Shown here: positions 1-8,571 of the stretch, one piece after another
How positions within the stretch are numbered: the stretch's first letter is position 1
How the letters are laid out: each line of letters opens with the position of its first letter
Assembly (NCBI RefSeq): GCF_023380245.1
Contig: NZ_CP093365.1
Location: forward strand, 992,001-1,056,000
Origin: Bombilactobacillus thymidiniphilus
GTDB lineage: Bacteria; Bacillota; Bacilli; Lactobacillales; Lactobacillaceae
Reading direction: 5' to 3'
DNA: 64,000 nt
The notes under the pieces: generated by a model
The model's input: only the letters and a program-made list of their open reading frames with translations
Databases searched by the model: none
What the model was told of the DNA's origin: nothing
Program-made: the position numbers and the translations under genes

Positions 1-535
1 AATGGCTGGTGTTTTGGCTATTGCACTGTACTTTTTAGCGGTATGGCTTAATTTTGTGATTCAAAAATATTTGCACATCTCGATTCCATCACCAATTATT
101 CTATTAATTGTCTTGATGGCCGCTAAAATGCTGGGTTATATTCCTAAAAGCATTGAAGAAGGTGGGATTTCATTAAACAGTTTCACAGTGAAAGGTATCA
201 CGCCACCACTATTATTTGGCGTAGGTGTGGCACAAACAGATTGGAATAAATTGATTCAAGTTTTTAAATCACCAGCTTCTATTGTGGTAATTATCGCTAC
301 GGTGGTGGCAGTGGTGGCAACTGCATTCATTGTTTCAAAGTTACTAGGAATGTATCCTGTGGATACAGCAATTGCAGTTTCTTGTTGTTCTGGACAAGGT
401 GGAACCGGAGCACTAGCTATTTTATCGGCGGGTGATCGAATGGAATTAATGCCGTTTGCTCAAGTTTCAGTACGAATTGGCGGAGCTTTAACAGTTACAC
501 TAGCCATTTTTTTGATGGGGTTAATAGTTCATTAG
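1..535 (+). CDS. 2-hydroxycarboxylate (citrate/malate) transporter, C-terminal part
   Basis: This is the last 177 codons of a membrane carrier whose start lies before the window. The protein has several hydrophobic spans and the family signature SCCSGQGGTGALAILSAG followed by MPFAQVSVRIGGA. That pattern is typical of the second re-entrant loop and the last helices of the 2-hydroxycarboxylate transporter family (CitS, CitP, MleP, CimH). Known members exchange or co-transport citrate, malate or related acids. The citrate lyase genes begin 15 bases downstream on the same strand, so citrate uptake is the likely role, but substrate cannot be read from this fragment. The internal ATG at position 2 is in mid-protein and should not be taken as the start. 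Confidence 0.9.
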   Translation, partial: MAGVLAIALYFLAVWLNFVIQKYLHISIPSPIILLIVLMAAKMLGYIPKSIEEGGISLNSFTVKGITPPLLFGVGVAQTDWNKLIQVFKSPASIVVIIATVVAVVATAFIVSKLLGMYPVDTAIAVSCCSGQGGTGALAILSAGDRMELMPFAQVSVRIGGALTVTLAIFLMGLIVH

Positions 536-550
536 GAGCAGCGAGCATTT

Positions 551-1609
551 ATGGAAGTCATTAAAGATTTATATTTGCTAAATAGTGCTGTAAAAAAACA
601 GTGGGAGTCATTTCTACAGCAGCATGGAATTGATAATTTTAATAATGCAGAGACTAAATATCTGAATCAGACTGTTGGTTTATTTGATGAGCATGATCAG
701 CTGGTGGGTACCGGATCCATTGCCCAAAATGTCATGAAATATGTGGCAATAGAGGTGCATGGGGAAATCCATGCTGGTGTGCGATTCAATAAAATTATAT
801 CAGCCTTGATTCAACGTCTAGACCAAGCGCAAATAAGCCACTATTTTGTTTTTACAAAGATCAAATATGTTAGTAGTTTTAAGCACATTGGTTTTCATTG
901 TTTGGCGCAAGTGCCGCAAGGTGCACTATTGGAAAGTGGATTTCCAACGATTAAGAATTATTTGGCACAATTATCGCAGCCTAATAGTGAGCAACAACAA
1001 GTTGCTGCAATTGTAATTAATGCCAACCCTTTTACAAAGGGGCATCGCTATTTGATTGAAAAAGCTGCCCAAGAAAATGATCTAGTGTATGTGATCGTAG
1101 TTCAACAAAATGCTTCGTTATTTACAACACCGCAACGCTTGTATTTAGTACGCTTAGGTGTGCAGGATTTAATGAATGTAAAAGTTATTGATGGTGGCGA
1201 GTATACTGTTAGTTTTGCCACTTTTCCCGCTTATTTTTTGACTAGCAGTGATGCTGTCATTGACTATCAAACGCGTTTGGATGCACAATTATTTAAAAAT
1301 TGGTTTGTACCGGCTTTGCAAATCAAGCGTCGCTATTTGGGTACAGAGCCAACATCGCATACTACACGATTATATAATGATAATTTACAAGCTATTTTAC
1401 AGCCCGAAGTTGAAGTGCTTGTTGTGCCTCGTTATCAGTTGGCTGATGGACAAATAGTATCTGCTTTTCAAGTACGTCATTATTTGGTGACCCAAAATTT
1501 AGAGCAGATTGCTCGGTTAGTTCCAGCGACAACCTTTGATTTTATCAAGGCACATTGGGCTATTTTGCAACAACGAATTCAGAAAGGATGGCATGGTAAT
1601 GGAAATTAA
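551..1609 (+). CDS. citC: [citrate (pro-3S)-lyase] ligase
   Basis: CitC uses ATP and acetate to acetylate the prosthetic group of the citrate lyase acyl carrier protein, which activates the enzyme. The 352-aa length is normal for the family. The N-terminal half resembles a GNAT-like fold. The C-terminal half is a nucleotidyltransferase domain that starts with NANPFTKGHRYLIEKA at about residues 156-171, where the KGH segment is the family version of the HxGH nucleotide-binding motif. It is the first gene of the lyase set in this window and its stop codon overlaps the start of citD, so the two are translationally coupled. Confidence 0.93.
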   Translation: MEVIKDLYLLNSAVKKQWESFLQQHGIDNFNNAETKYLNQTVGLFDEHDQLVGTGSIAQNVMKYVAIEVHGEIHAGVRFNKIISALIQRLDQAQISHYFVFTKIKYVSSFKHIGFHCLAQVPQGALLESGFPTIKNYLAQLSQPNSEQQQVAAIVINANPFTKGHRYLIEKAAQENDLVYVIVVQQNASLFTTPQRLYLVRLGVQDLMNVKVIDGGEYTVSFATFPAYFLTSSDAVIDYQTRLDAQLFKNWFVPALQIKRRYLGTEPTSHTTRLYNDNLQAILQPEVEVLVVPRYQLADGQIVSAFQVRHYLVTQNLEQIARLVPATTFDFIKAHWAILQQRIQKGWHGNGN

Positions 1610-1892
1610 AAGGATTGCTACGGCAGGAACCTTAGAATCATCTGATATCCAAATAACTATTGCACCAGGTAATAATGGTTTACAAATTGAGCTGCAATCT
1701 GATGTTATTAAACAATTTGGCGCGCAAATCAAACAGACAATTATTGATGTTTTAACAAATTATGGTGTTCAAAACGCGCAAATCAAAGCAGTTGATAAAG
1801 GAGCTTTGGATTTAGTAATCAAAGCGCGTGCGATCGCTGCCGTACAAAGAGCCCTGGAGATTAGTGAAGAGCCACGTTGGGAGGTGCTTTAA
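1599..1892 (+). CDS. citD: citrate lyase gamma chain (acyl carrier protein)
   Basis: This 97-aa protein carries the 2'-(5''-triphosphoribosyl)-3'-dephospho-CoA prosthetic group of citrate lyase. The N-terminus MEIKRIATAGTLESSD matches the family and places the prosthetic-group serine at residue 14. A longer reading frame exists upstream, and ATG 1593 is possible. I chose ATG 1599 because it aligns with known CitD N-termini and has a suitable distance to AGAAAGGA at 1581-1588. The gene overlaps the end of citC, and its stop TAA at 1890-1892 directly abuts the citE start codon. Confidence 0.92.
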   Translation: MEIKRIATAGTLESSDIQITIAPGNNGLQIELQSDVIKQFGAQIKQTIIDVLTNYGVQNAQIKAVDKGALDLVIKARAIAAVQRALEISEEPRWEVL

Positions 1893-2807
1893 ATGTCTGA
1901 TTCTGCAACAAGATTAAGACGCACAATGATGTTTGTTCCAGGCAATAATCCTGCCATGATTAAGGATGCAGGTATTTATGGCGCTGATTCAGTGATGTTT
2001 GACTTGGAAGATGGCGTTTCTTTAGCTGAGAAAGATGCAGCTCGTTATTTGGTTTATGAAGCGCTAACTAATATTGATTACGGCGATACAGAACTAGTTG
2101 TGCGAATTAATGGTGCTGATACGCCTTTTTATGACAATGATATTAAAGCTATGGTTAAAGCGGGTGTTGATGTAATTCGTTTACCTAAAGTGGAATCTGC
2201 AGAAATGATACAAGATCTGGAAGTTAAAGTAGCTGCTGCAGAAAAGGAATTTGACAAGCCGGCAGGTTCAATTAATTTAATGGCAGCAATTGAATCTGCG
2301 CAAGGTGTTTTAAGCGCTGCAGAAATTGCTAAAGCTTCTAAGCGCATGATTGGTATTGCACTTTCAGCAGAAGATTATACGACAGATATGAAAACGCATC
2401 GTTATTCAGACGGTGCAGAACTATTTTTTGCTCGGAATATGATTTTGCATGCTGCACGTGCTGCCAAAATTGCTGCTTTTGATACCGTCTTTACTAATAT
2501 GGATGACCCTGAAGGATTTTATCGTGAAACTAAATTAATTCATCAATTAGGTTTTGACGGTAAATCGTTGGTTAATCCACGACAAGTAGAAATGGTTAAT
2601 AAAGTTTATGAACCAACCAAGAAAGAAATTTTGAATGCCCAAAATGTGATTGCTGCTATTGCACAAGCCCAGAAAAAGGGTTCTGGTGTTATCTCGATGG
2701 ATGGTCAAATGGTTGATCGTCCAGTAGCGTTACGTGCACAAAGAGTCATGATGTTGGCTAAAGCTGCTCATTTGGTAGACGAGGAGGGGAACTATCTTGG
2801 AGAATAG
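1893..2807 (+). CDS. citE: citrate lyase beta chain (citryl-ACP lyase)
   Basis: CitE cleaves citryl-ACP to oxaloacetate and acetyl-ACP. The 304-aa protein belongs to the HpcH/HpaI CoA-ester lyase family. The N-terminal [15 protein letters not shown] and the Mg-site segment [20 protein letters not shown] are clear. A conserved [10 protein letters not shown] follows, then a late block with [10 protein letters not shown], which are hallmarks of CitE. It sits between citD (no gap) and citF, whose ribosome binding site GAGGAGGGGA and start lie inside the last codons of citE. Stoichiometric translation with the other lyase subunits is expected. Confidence 0.95.
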   Translation: MSDSATRLRRTMMFVPGNNPAMIKDAGIYGADSVMFDLEDGVSLAEKDAARYLVYEALTNIDYGDTELVVRINGADTPFYDNDIKAMVKAGVDVIRLPKVESAEMIQDLEVKVAAAEKEFDKPAGSINLMAAIESAQGVLSAAEIAKASKRMIGIALSAEDYTTDMKTHRYSDGAELFFARNMILHAARAAKIAAFDTVFTNMDDPEGFYRETKLIHQLGFDGKSLVNPRQVEMVNKVYEPTKKEILNAQNVIAAIAQAQKKGSGVISMDGQMVDRPVALRAQRVMMLAKAAHLVDEEGNYLGE

Positions 2808-4335
2808 TCTAGGTCGCAATTTATCAGCTGAATTATTACAAAAATTAGCATATCAACCTTATCAAACAACGGATTTTGGTCATCCAAAAATTCAACGTCA
2901 TGCGCCAATGGTGACCGCTACTACTGGTAATGATAAAGTCGTAAATTCCTTAAAAGAGGTCGTGCAAAAAACGGTACGCAATGGCATGACTATTTCGTTT
3001 CACCATCATTTTCGGGAAGGTGATTTTGTTTTTAACAAAGTCATGCGTATTATTATTGATGCAGGTTACCAAGATTTGACGTTGGCGCCATCTTCATTAA
3101 CTAATGTAATGAATGATATTGTTGTGGAAGCTATTGAGAAGGGTGTTGTTACAAACATTACTTCATCGGGGATGCGTGGATCTTTAGGTGATGCTATTTC
3201 ACACGGTGTGTTAGATAATCCGGTTATTTTTCGCTCACATGGTGGTCGTGCCCGTGCTATCGAAGAGGGTTCTTTGAACATAGATGTTGCTTTTTTAGGT
3301 GTTCCCAACGCGGATCGCTTAGGTAATGCGAATGGTATGAATGGTAAAACAGCTTTTGGATCCTTAGGCTATGCCCTCATTGATGCGCAGTATGCCGACA
3401 AAGTGGTGTTGATTACTGATAATTTGCAAGAATATCCGAATACACCCGCTTCCATTAAGCAAACACAAGTTGATTATGTGGTGCCAATTGAGCAAGTGGG
3501 TGACCCTGATAAAATTGGTTCTGGTGCAACACGTTTTACGAAAGATCCAAAAGAGTTAAAAATTGCGAAAATGGTTAATCAAGTCATTGTTAATTCACCT
3601 TATTTTAAGGAAGGTTTTTCTTTTCAAACTGGATCTGGTGGAGCAGCATTAGCGGTAACTCGCTTTTTGCGCGAGTCAATGTTGGAAAAGGATATTAAAG
3701 CTTCCTTTGCGCTGGGAGGCGTCACTAAACCAACCGTTGATTTATTAGAAGAAGGATTGATTGGGCGAATTATGGATGTGCAAGATTTTGACAAAGGCGC
3801 CGCTAAATCAATGCACTTGAATCAAAATCAGCAAGAAATTGATGCTTCTTGGTATGCTGACCCTGCTAATAAAGGGGCCATGGTTGACCAACTCGATGTG
3901 GCGATTTTATCCGCGTTGGAAGTGGATACTGACTTTAATGTGAATGTGATGACAGGATCGGATGGTGTGATTCGTGGTGCTATTGGCGGGCACCAAGACG
4001 CAGCAACTGCTAAATTAACAATTATCTGTGCACCACTTGTGCGTGGACGCATTGCCACGATCGTACCCAAAGTGACTACTGCAGTTACACCGGGGGCTTC
4101 GATTGACGTGATTGTGACGGAAATTGGCATTGCCATCAATCCTAAACGTACCGATTTGCAACAAGCCTTAGCGCATGTGCCAGGGCTAGTTGTTTATACG
4201 ATTGAACAGTTACAACAAAAAGCGGAAGCAATTGTTGGTAAGGCTCAACCATTACAATTCAAGCAACGTCCTGTAGCATTGGTGGAATATCGCGATGGTA
4301 CAATTATTGATGAAATCAATGAAGTACAAGATTAA
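2797..4335 (+). CDS. citF: citrate lyase alpha chain (citrate:acetyl-ACP transferase)
   Basis: CitF swaps the acetyl group on the acyl carrier protein for citrate, forming citryl-ACP. The 512-aa length is full for the family and the protein is recognisable from its N-terminus to its C-terminal block ([14 protein letters not shown] and [11 protein letters not shown]). The start is TTG at 2797, supported by the strong GAGGAGGGGA at 2781-2790, and it overlaps citE by 11 bases. With citD and citE it forms the complete lyase complex. The product oxaloacetate is decarboxylated to pyruvate in citrate-fermenting lactic acid bacteria; no oxaloacetate decarboxylase gene lies in this window. Confidence 0.95.
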   Translation: MENSLGRNLSAELLQKLAYQPYQTTDFGHPKIQRHAPMVTATTGNDKVVNSLKEVVQKTVRNGMTISFHHHFREGDFVFNKVMRIIIDAGYQDLTLAPSSLTNVMNDIVVEAIEKGVVTNITSSGMRGSLGDAISHGVLDNPVIFRSHGGRARAIEEGSLNIDVAFLGVPNADRLGNANGMNGKTAFGSLGYALIDAQYADKVVLITDNLQEYPNTPASIKQTQVDYVVPIEQVGDPDKIGSGATRFTKDPKELKIAKMVNQVIVNSPYFKEGFSFQTGSGGAALAVTRFLRESMLEKDIKASFALGGVTKPTVDLLEEGLIGRIMDVQDFDKGAAKSMHLNQNQQEIDASWYADPANKGAMVDQLDVAILSALEVDTDFNVNVMTGSDGVIRGAIGGHQDAATAKLTIICAPLVRGRIATIVPKVTTAVTPGASIDVIVTEIGIAINPKRTDLQQALAHVPGLVVYTIEQLQQKAEAIVGKAQPLQFKQRPVALVEYRDGTIIDEINEVQD

Positions 4336-4341
4336 AAAATT

Positions 4342-4366
4342 AAGGGGCGAAAGCCTCTTTTTCTTT
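4342..4366 (+). terminator. hairpin with T-run between citF and citX (attenuator or processing site)
   Basis: Six bases after the citF stop, AGGGGC and GCCTCT form a 6-bp stem (one G-T pair) closed by a GAAA tetraloop and followed by TTTTTCTTT. It looks like a weak intrinsic terminator. Because citX and citG follow on the same strand with only short gaps, it probably lowers their expression relative to the structural subunits or protects a processed 3' end. Confidence 0.6.
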
Positions 4367-4377
4367 GAGGTGTGCAT

Positions 4378-4914
4378 GTGATTTTAGATGAAGGAAAACC
4401 GCAATCCTTACTTAAGATTTTACAAAATAAAGAATGGCGTCAATATTATCAACGACAATTATTGGATCGCGCACCTCAAGCTAGTTTGGTAGCTGTAAAA
4501 TTGAATATTCCAGGTGCAATTAAAAATAACTTTTATTTACAAAAAATGTTTCAAAGTGGATGGCAAGAATTACTTGCACAAATTAAACTTGAGTCGACTA
4601 TTTTAGAATCCGCTGTTTATTTACAATTATCCACAGGACCTGAAGCTTTTGCCACCACGAAGTTGAATAGTACTGATTTAAAGCAAATAACGATTGCATT
4701 TGAAGATAATTTTGCTTTAGGACGACTATTTGATGCAGATGTTTTGTGTTCTGACACACCCCAACCGTTTTCACGACAAGATTTAGCACTTCCGCCTCGG
4801 CGCTGCTTAGTTTGTGATTTGCCGGCTAAGCAATGTGCCCGCGAACAGACACATTCTAAAGCACAATTGCGACAGGCTATTGAAAATTATTATCAAAATT
4901 ATTTTGGAGCGTAA
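4378..4914 (+). CDS. citX: apo-citrate lyase phosphoribosyl-dephospho-CoA transferase
   Basis: CitX transfers the prosthetic-group precursor onto serine 14 of CitD. The protein contains the family pattern GRLFDADVL, then SRQDLALPPRRCLVCDLPA with the conserved PPRRC at about residue 140, and a following CAREQTHS. The frame can open with GTG at 4372 or GTG at 4378. I use 4378 because the GAGG ribosome binding site at 4367-4370 is then seven bases away. It lies after the citF hairpin and three bases before citG. The 178-aa length is normal. Confidence 0.88.
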   Translation: MILDEGKPQSLLKILQNKEWRQYYQRQLLDRAPQASLVAVKLNIPGAIKNNFYLQKMFQSGWQELLAQIKLESTILESAVYLQLSTGPEAFATTKLNSTDLKQITIAFEDNFALGRLFDADVLCSDTPQPFSRQDLALPPRRCLVCDLPAKQCAREQTHSKAQLRQAIENYYQNYFGA

Positions 4915-4917
4915 GTC

Positions 4918-5769
4918 ATGTCAGAGCAGACGAAATTTTTAGCGCAAATGGCGCAAAAAGCCTTACTTTATGAAGTAGTCGTGCACCCTAAACCCGGTTT
5001 AGTGGATCCGGTTGATACCGGCTCGCATACGGACATGGATATTTTTACTTTTTTAGATAGTACAGTTAGTTTATTGCCGTATTTTCAACAAGCCAGTCAA
5101 TTGGGAGCAAGTTTTGTGGGTGACAAGCTGCCAGCTTTATTTCAACAATTGCGGGTTTTAGGACGGCAAGCTGAAAAAACTATGTTTGCTGCCACTCATA
5201 ATATAAATACGCATAAAGGGGCAATTTTTTCTTTAGGAATTGCAATTGGGGCAACTAGTTTTTGCTGGCAACATGAAAAGCGTGATTTGCCAACAATTCA
5301 AGCGACTATTCAAGGTATGCTGGTCAACTTAATTCGAGATGATTTGGGCGCTGCAATATCGAAAAAAAGCCCACAAACTGCAGGTGAGCAGCAATTTGTG
5401 CAATATGGTTTATTAGGTATTCGTGGTCAAGCCCAAGCTGGTTTTCCAGTGGTTATAGAACAAGCTTTACCATTTTTGCGACAAAGCCACGGCACTACTA
5501 ATACACGGTTGTTAGACACTTTAATGCTTATTTTGCAATATACGGATGATTCCAACTTAATTAAACGCGCGCACAGCCAACAAATCATGCCTTGGGCACG
5601 TCAACAAGCCCAACGATATTTCGACTTAGGTGGTGCGAATACACGATCTGGGATGGCCTTTTTGCACAAATTAAACCAAAAATTTATTCGATATAATTTG
5701 AGTTTAGGTGGGTGTGCAGACTTGTTGATCTTGACGATTTATTTTGGTTTACTGGAAAATATTATTTGA
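4918..5769 (+). CDS. citG: triphosphoribosyl-dephospho-CoA synthase
   Basis: CitG makes the prosthetic-group precursor 2'-(5''-triphosphoribosyl)-3'-dephospho-CoA from ATP and dephospho-CoA. The 283-aa protein shows the family N-terminus with HPKPGLVDPVDTGSHTDMD, the NTHKGAIFSLG block and the C-terminal LSLGGCADLL segment. It follows citX by three bases and closes the lyase operon, giving a complete set citC, D, E, F, X, G. No convincing terminator follows it before the aldehyde dehydrogenase gene, so read-through is possible. Confidence 0.92.
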   Translation: MSEQTKFLAQMAQKALLYEVVVHPKPGLVDPVDTGSHTDMDIFTFLDSTVSLLPYFQQASQLGASFVGDKLPALFQQLRVLGRQAEKTMFAATHNINTHKGAIFSLGIAIGATSFCWQHEKRDLPTIQATIQGMLVNLIRDDLGAAISKKSPQTAGEQQFVQYGLLGIRGQAQAGFPVVIEQALPFLRQSHGTTNTRLLDTLMLILQYTDDSNLIKRAHSQQIMPWARQQAQRYFDLGGANTRSGMAFLHKLNQKFIRYNLSLGGCADLLILTIYFGLLENII

Positions 5770-5785
5770 GTTGTATGCTACTTTA

Positions 5786-5814
5786 GTTCTTTTAATTTAT
5801 AGATGCACTATAAT
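5786..5814 (+). promoter_or_regulatory. probable promoter of the aldehyde dehydrogenase gene
   Basis: A perfect TATAAT lies at 5809-5814, 32 bases before the start codon. The sequence 17 bases upstream (GTTCTT) is a poor -35 match, so strength is uncertain. Confidence 0.4.
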
Positions 5815-5846
5815 AAGTATGAATTTATGAAGGAGGTCATATTATT

Positions 5847-7217
5847 ATGGCATATCAAACGATTTATCCATATACTGGTGAGTTATTGCAAAAATATGAT
5901 GATGCGACAGAGGCAGATTTGGAAGCTGCGTTATCGACTGCTAATCATCTGTATCAAACTAGGCGAAAGCAACCAGTTTCTGAACGTGCCCAAATTTTAC
6001 ACCAAATTGCGAAAGCGCTAACAAATCATGAAGATGAGTTAGCTAAAGCAATGACTTATGATATGGGTAAGTTACTGACTGAGTCCAAAGGCGAAGTTGA
6101 ATTATGTGCTTCTATTGTGGAATATTACGCTCAACATGGCGAAGAATTTATGCAACCAGTCCCATTGGATTCACAATCCGGTAAGGCTTATTATTTGAAA
6201 CAAGCTACTGGCGTGATTGTGGCTGTGGAACCGTGGAATTTTCCTTTATATCAAGTTATTCGGGTGTTTGCTCCTAACTTTATCGTGGGTAATCCAATAA
6301 TTTTGAAGCACGCTTCTATTTGTCCTACTTCAGCACAAAAATTGGCTGATGTTGTCTTGGAAGCAGGGGCACCTAAAGGTGCGTTGACTAATTTGTTTAT
6401 TAATTATGATTTAGTAGCTAAAGCTATTCATGATCCTCGAGTTACGGGTGTTTGTTTAACTGGTTCTGAGCGCGGGGGTGCCTCGGTAGCCAAAGAAGCC
6501 GGCGATGCTTTGAAAAAATCTACCTTAGAGTTGGGCGGTAACGATGCTTTTATTGTTTTAAGTGACGCTGACGATGCCCAACTTAAAAAAATTGCCCCGA
6601 ATGCGCGGTTATATAATGCAGGGCAAGTTTGTACTTCATCCAAACGTTTTATTGTCATGGCTGATAAGTATGATAATTTTGTGGCGATGCTAAAGGAAGC
6701 TTTTGCGAAAGCTAAAATTGGCGATCCGATGGATCCAGAAACGGTAATTGCGCCACTGAGTTCACAAAGTGCTCAAGAAAAATTGCAAAAACAAGTTGAT
6801 ACAGCTATTGAACATGGCGCTAAATTAGTTTATGGTAACGAGTCAATCAATAGTACCGGTTTCTTCTTTCAACCGACCATTTTAACTGATATTAATAAAG
6901 ATAATCCAATTTATAATCAAGAAATGTTTGGTCCGGTGGCTACTGTCTACAAAGTAAATTCTGAACAAGAAGCTATTGATTTAGCTAATGATTCCAGTTA
7001 CGGCTTAGGAAATACGATTTTTTCTAGTAATGTGGAACACGCGAAAGCTGTGGCAGCTAAAATTGAGACAGGAATGTCTTTTATTAATTCTGGCTGGGCT
7101 TCCTTACCAGAATTGCCATTTGGTGGTGTGAAGAATTCCGGCTATGGTCGAGAATTGAGTAGTTTAGGTTTAAATGCTTTTGTGAATGAACATTTAGTAT
7201 TCGAGCCTAATAATTAA
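5847..7217 (+). CDS. NAD(P)-dependent aldehyde dehydrogenase (succinate-semialdehyde dehydrogenase type)
   Basis: A 456-aa enzyme of the aldehyde dehydrogenase superfamily, oxidising an aldehyde to an acid with NAD(P). The catalytic glutamate lies in LELGGND (about residue 228) and the catalytic cysteine in NAGQVCTSSKRF (about residue 262). The compact length, without a long N-terminal extension, and the segment VEPWNFPLYQVIRVFAPN resemble the GabD/Sad-type enzymes annotated as succinate-semialdehyde dehydrogenase in lactobacilli. The true substrate is not visible. It has an excellent AGGAGGT at 5831-5837 and follows the citrate lyase operon. Confidence 0.85.
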   Translation: MAYQTIYPYTGELLQKYDDATEADLEAALSTANHLYQTRRKQPVSERAQILHQIAKALTNHEDELAKAMTYDMGKLLTESKGEVELCASIVEYYAQHGEEFMQPVPLDSQSGKAYYLKQATGVIVAVEPWNFPLYQVIRVFAPNFIVGNPIILKHASICPTSAQKLADVVLEAGAPKGALTNLFINYDLVAKAIHDPRVTGVCLTGSERGGASVAKEAGDALKKSTLELGGNDAFIVLSDADDAQLKKIAPNARLYNAGQVCTSSKRFIVMADKYDNFVAMLKEAFAKAKIGDPMDPETVIAPLSSQSAQEKLQKQVDTAIEHGAKLVYGNESINSTGFFFQPTILTDINKDNPIYNQEMFGPVATVYKVNSEQEAIDLANDSSYGLGNTIFSSNVEHAKAVAAKIETGMSFINSGWASLPELPFGGVKNSGYGRELSSLGLNAFVNEHLVFEPNN

Positions 7218-7221
7218 TAAG

Positions 7222-7264
7222 AATAGCCTTGAGCTGACCATCAACTTAAGGCTATTTTTATTCT
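7222..7264 (+). terminator. intrinsic terminator after the aldehyde dehydrogenase gene
   Basis: AATAGCCTTGAG pairs with CTTAAGGCTATT over 12 bp (one G-T pair), followed by TTTTTATTCTT. It starts a few bases after the stop codon. Confidence 0.85.
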
Positions 7265-7374
7265 TAATTTTAATGAAATTTAACCATAATTGTTTTCCAT
7301 TTAATAATAGCGGTATAATTAAGGCTTACAAGTTTACGATAATTGCTAGCCAAATATAGAAAGGGACTCATTAT

Positions 7375-8571
7375 ATGTTTGACATGGAACAAAGAATGAA
7401 TACGGTTGCATTACAAATTAAACCTCAAGATATTTTTTTGTTTAATGCGCGTGCTTTAAAAACACCGGGTATCATTAATATGACAGTGGGTGAGCCTAAT
7501 TTTGCTACGCCAGAGCATATTCGCCAACACACCAGTACACAACTTTTGCAGCAAACTATGCACTATACTATTCCTGAAGGAAAGCCTGCATTAACAGCAG
7601 CAATTGCCAATTTTTTGCATGATAAATATGATTTGAATTATGATCCAAGTAGTCAAATTATCGCAACGCTTGGTGTGACTGAAAGTGTTTATACCACTTT
7701 GGCTGCTATCTTAAATCCAGGTGATGAAGTCATTGTGCCCACGCCTTCTTTCACAATTTATGGACCTGATATTATTTTAAATCAAGCCAAACCAGTTTTT
7801 GTGGATACCTCTAAAACTAATTTTCGTTTGGATCCTGCAATGCTACGTGCAACATTGCAAGAACACCCTCGAGCAAAGGCTTTAATTTTGAATTATCCTA
7901 ATAATCCTACGGGAATTACTTATGATAAAGCGCAATTACAAGCTTTAGCTGAAGTTCTGCAAGAATATGCTATTTTTGTGATTAGTGATGAGATATATAG
8001 CGAATTATCTTATGCACATAAGCATGTTAGTTTTGCAACTTTATTACCAGAACAAACGATTTTATTAAATGGTTTATCAAAGTCGCATGCGATGACTGGA
8101 TGGCGTGTGGGCTATATTTGTGGTCCACAAAAAGTGATTGCACATATTTTGCATGTACATGAGTTAATCACTACTTCTATTCCAGAAGTGACGCAAGATG
8201 CCGCTATTGAAGCTTTGACTAATGGTCAAGACGATACGCATACTATGAGTGTTCAATATCAGAAACGACGGGATATTTTGTATAATGGCTTGCAGCAATT
8301 AGGGTTTAAAGTCGCTAAGCCACAAGGTGCTTTTTATATTTTTGCTAAAATTCCAGCGCAGTTGACGCAAGATGATGTGAAGTTGGCAGAAGACTTAATT
8401 GCCAAAGAAAAATTAGCATTGTTGCCAGGAAGTTTCTTTGGTATTGGTGGTGCAGGTTATTTGAGGATTAGCTATGCTGCCAGCCTTGAAAATATCAAGA
8501 TTACATTAACAAAATTGCAACATTATTTAGTTGAAAATGGGGTGGAGACTAAGATTGAGGGGAAGAGTTAG
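7375..8571 (+). CDS. PLP-dependent class I/II aminotransferase
   Basis: A 398-aa fold-type I aminotransferase. Visible landmarks are NMTVGEPNFATPEHI near the N-terminus, LNYPNNPTG, SDEIYSEL, and the PLP lysine in GLSKSHAMTGWRVGY at about residue 236, with a late LRISYAAS segment holding the carboxylate-binding arginine. This combination fits the aspartate/aromatic aminotransferase subgroup (AraT/PatA-like) of lactic acid bacteria. The amino-acid substrate cannot be decided. GAAAGGGA lies just upstream of ATG 7375. A second ATG at 7384 is possible. The end of the gene overlaps the following membrane-protein gene. Confidence 0.85.
   Translation: MFDMEQRMNTVALQIKPQDIFLFNARALKTPGIINMTVGEPNFATPEHIRQHTSTQLLQQTMHYTIPEGKPALTAAIANFLHDKYDLNYDPSSQIIATLGVTESVYTTLAAILNPGDEVIVPTPSFTIYGPDIILNQAKPVFVDTSKTNFRLDPAMLRATLQEHPRAKALILNYPNNPTGITYDKAQLQALAEVLQEYAIFVISDEIYSELSYAHKHVSFATLLPEQTILLNGLSKSHAMTGWRVGYICGPQKVIAHILHVHELITTSIPEVTQDAAIEALTNGQDDTHTMSVQYQKRRDILYNGLQQLGFKVAKPQGAFYIFAKIPAQLTQDDVKLAEDLIAKEKLALLPGSFFGIGGAGYLRISYAASLENIKITLTKLQHYLVENGVETKIEGKS

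Noticed and set aside
3828-4139. Minus-strand frame of 103 codons inside citF
   Set aside because: It is an antisense shadow of a strongly conserved gene.
5803-6021. Short plus-strand frame overlapping the start of the aldehyde dehydrogenase gene
   Set aside because: It is a shadow in another frame; the AGGAGGT site and ATG 5847 clearly belong to the dehydrogenase.
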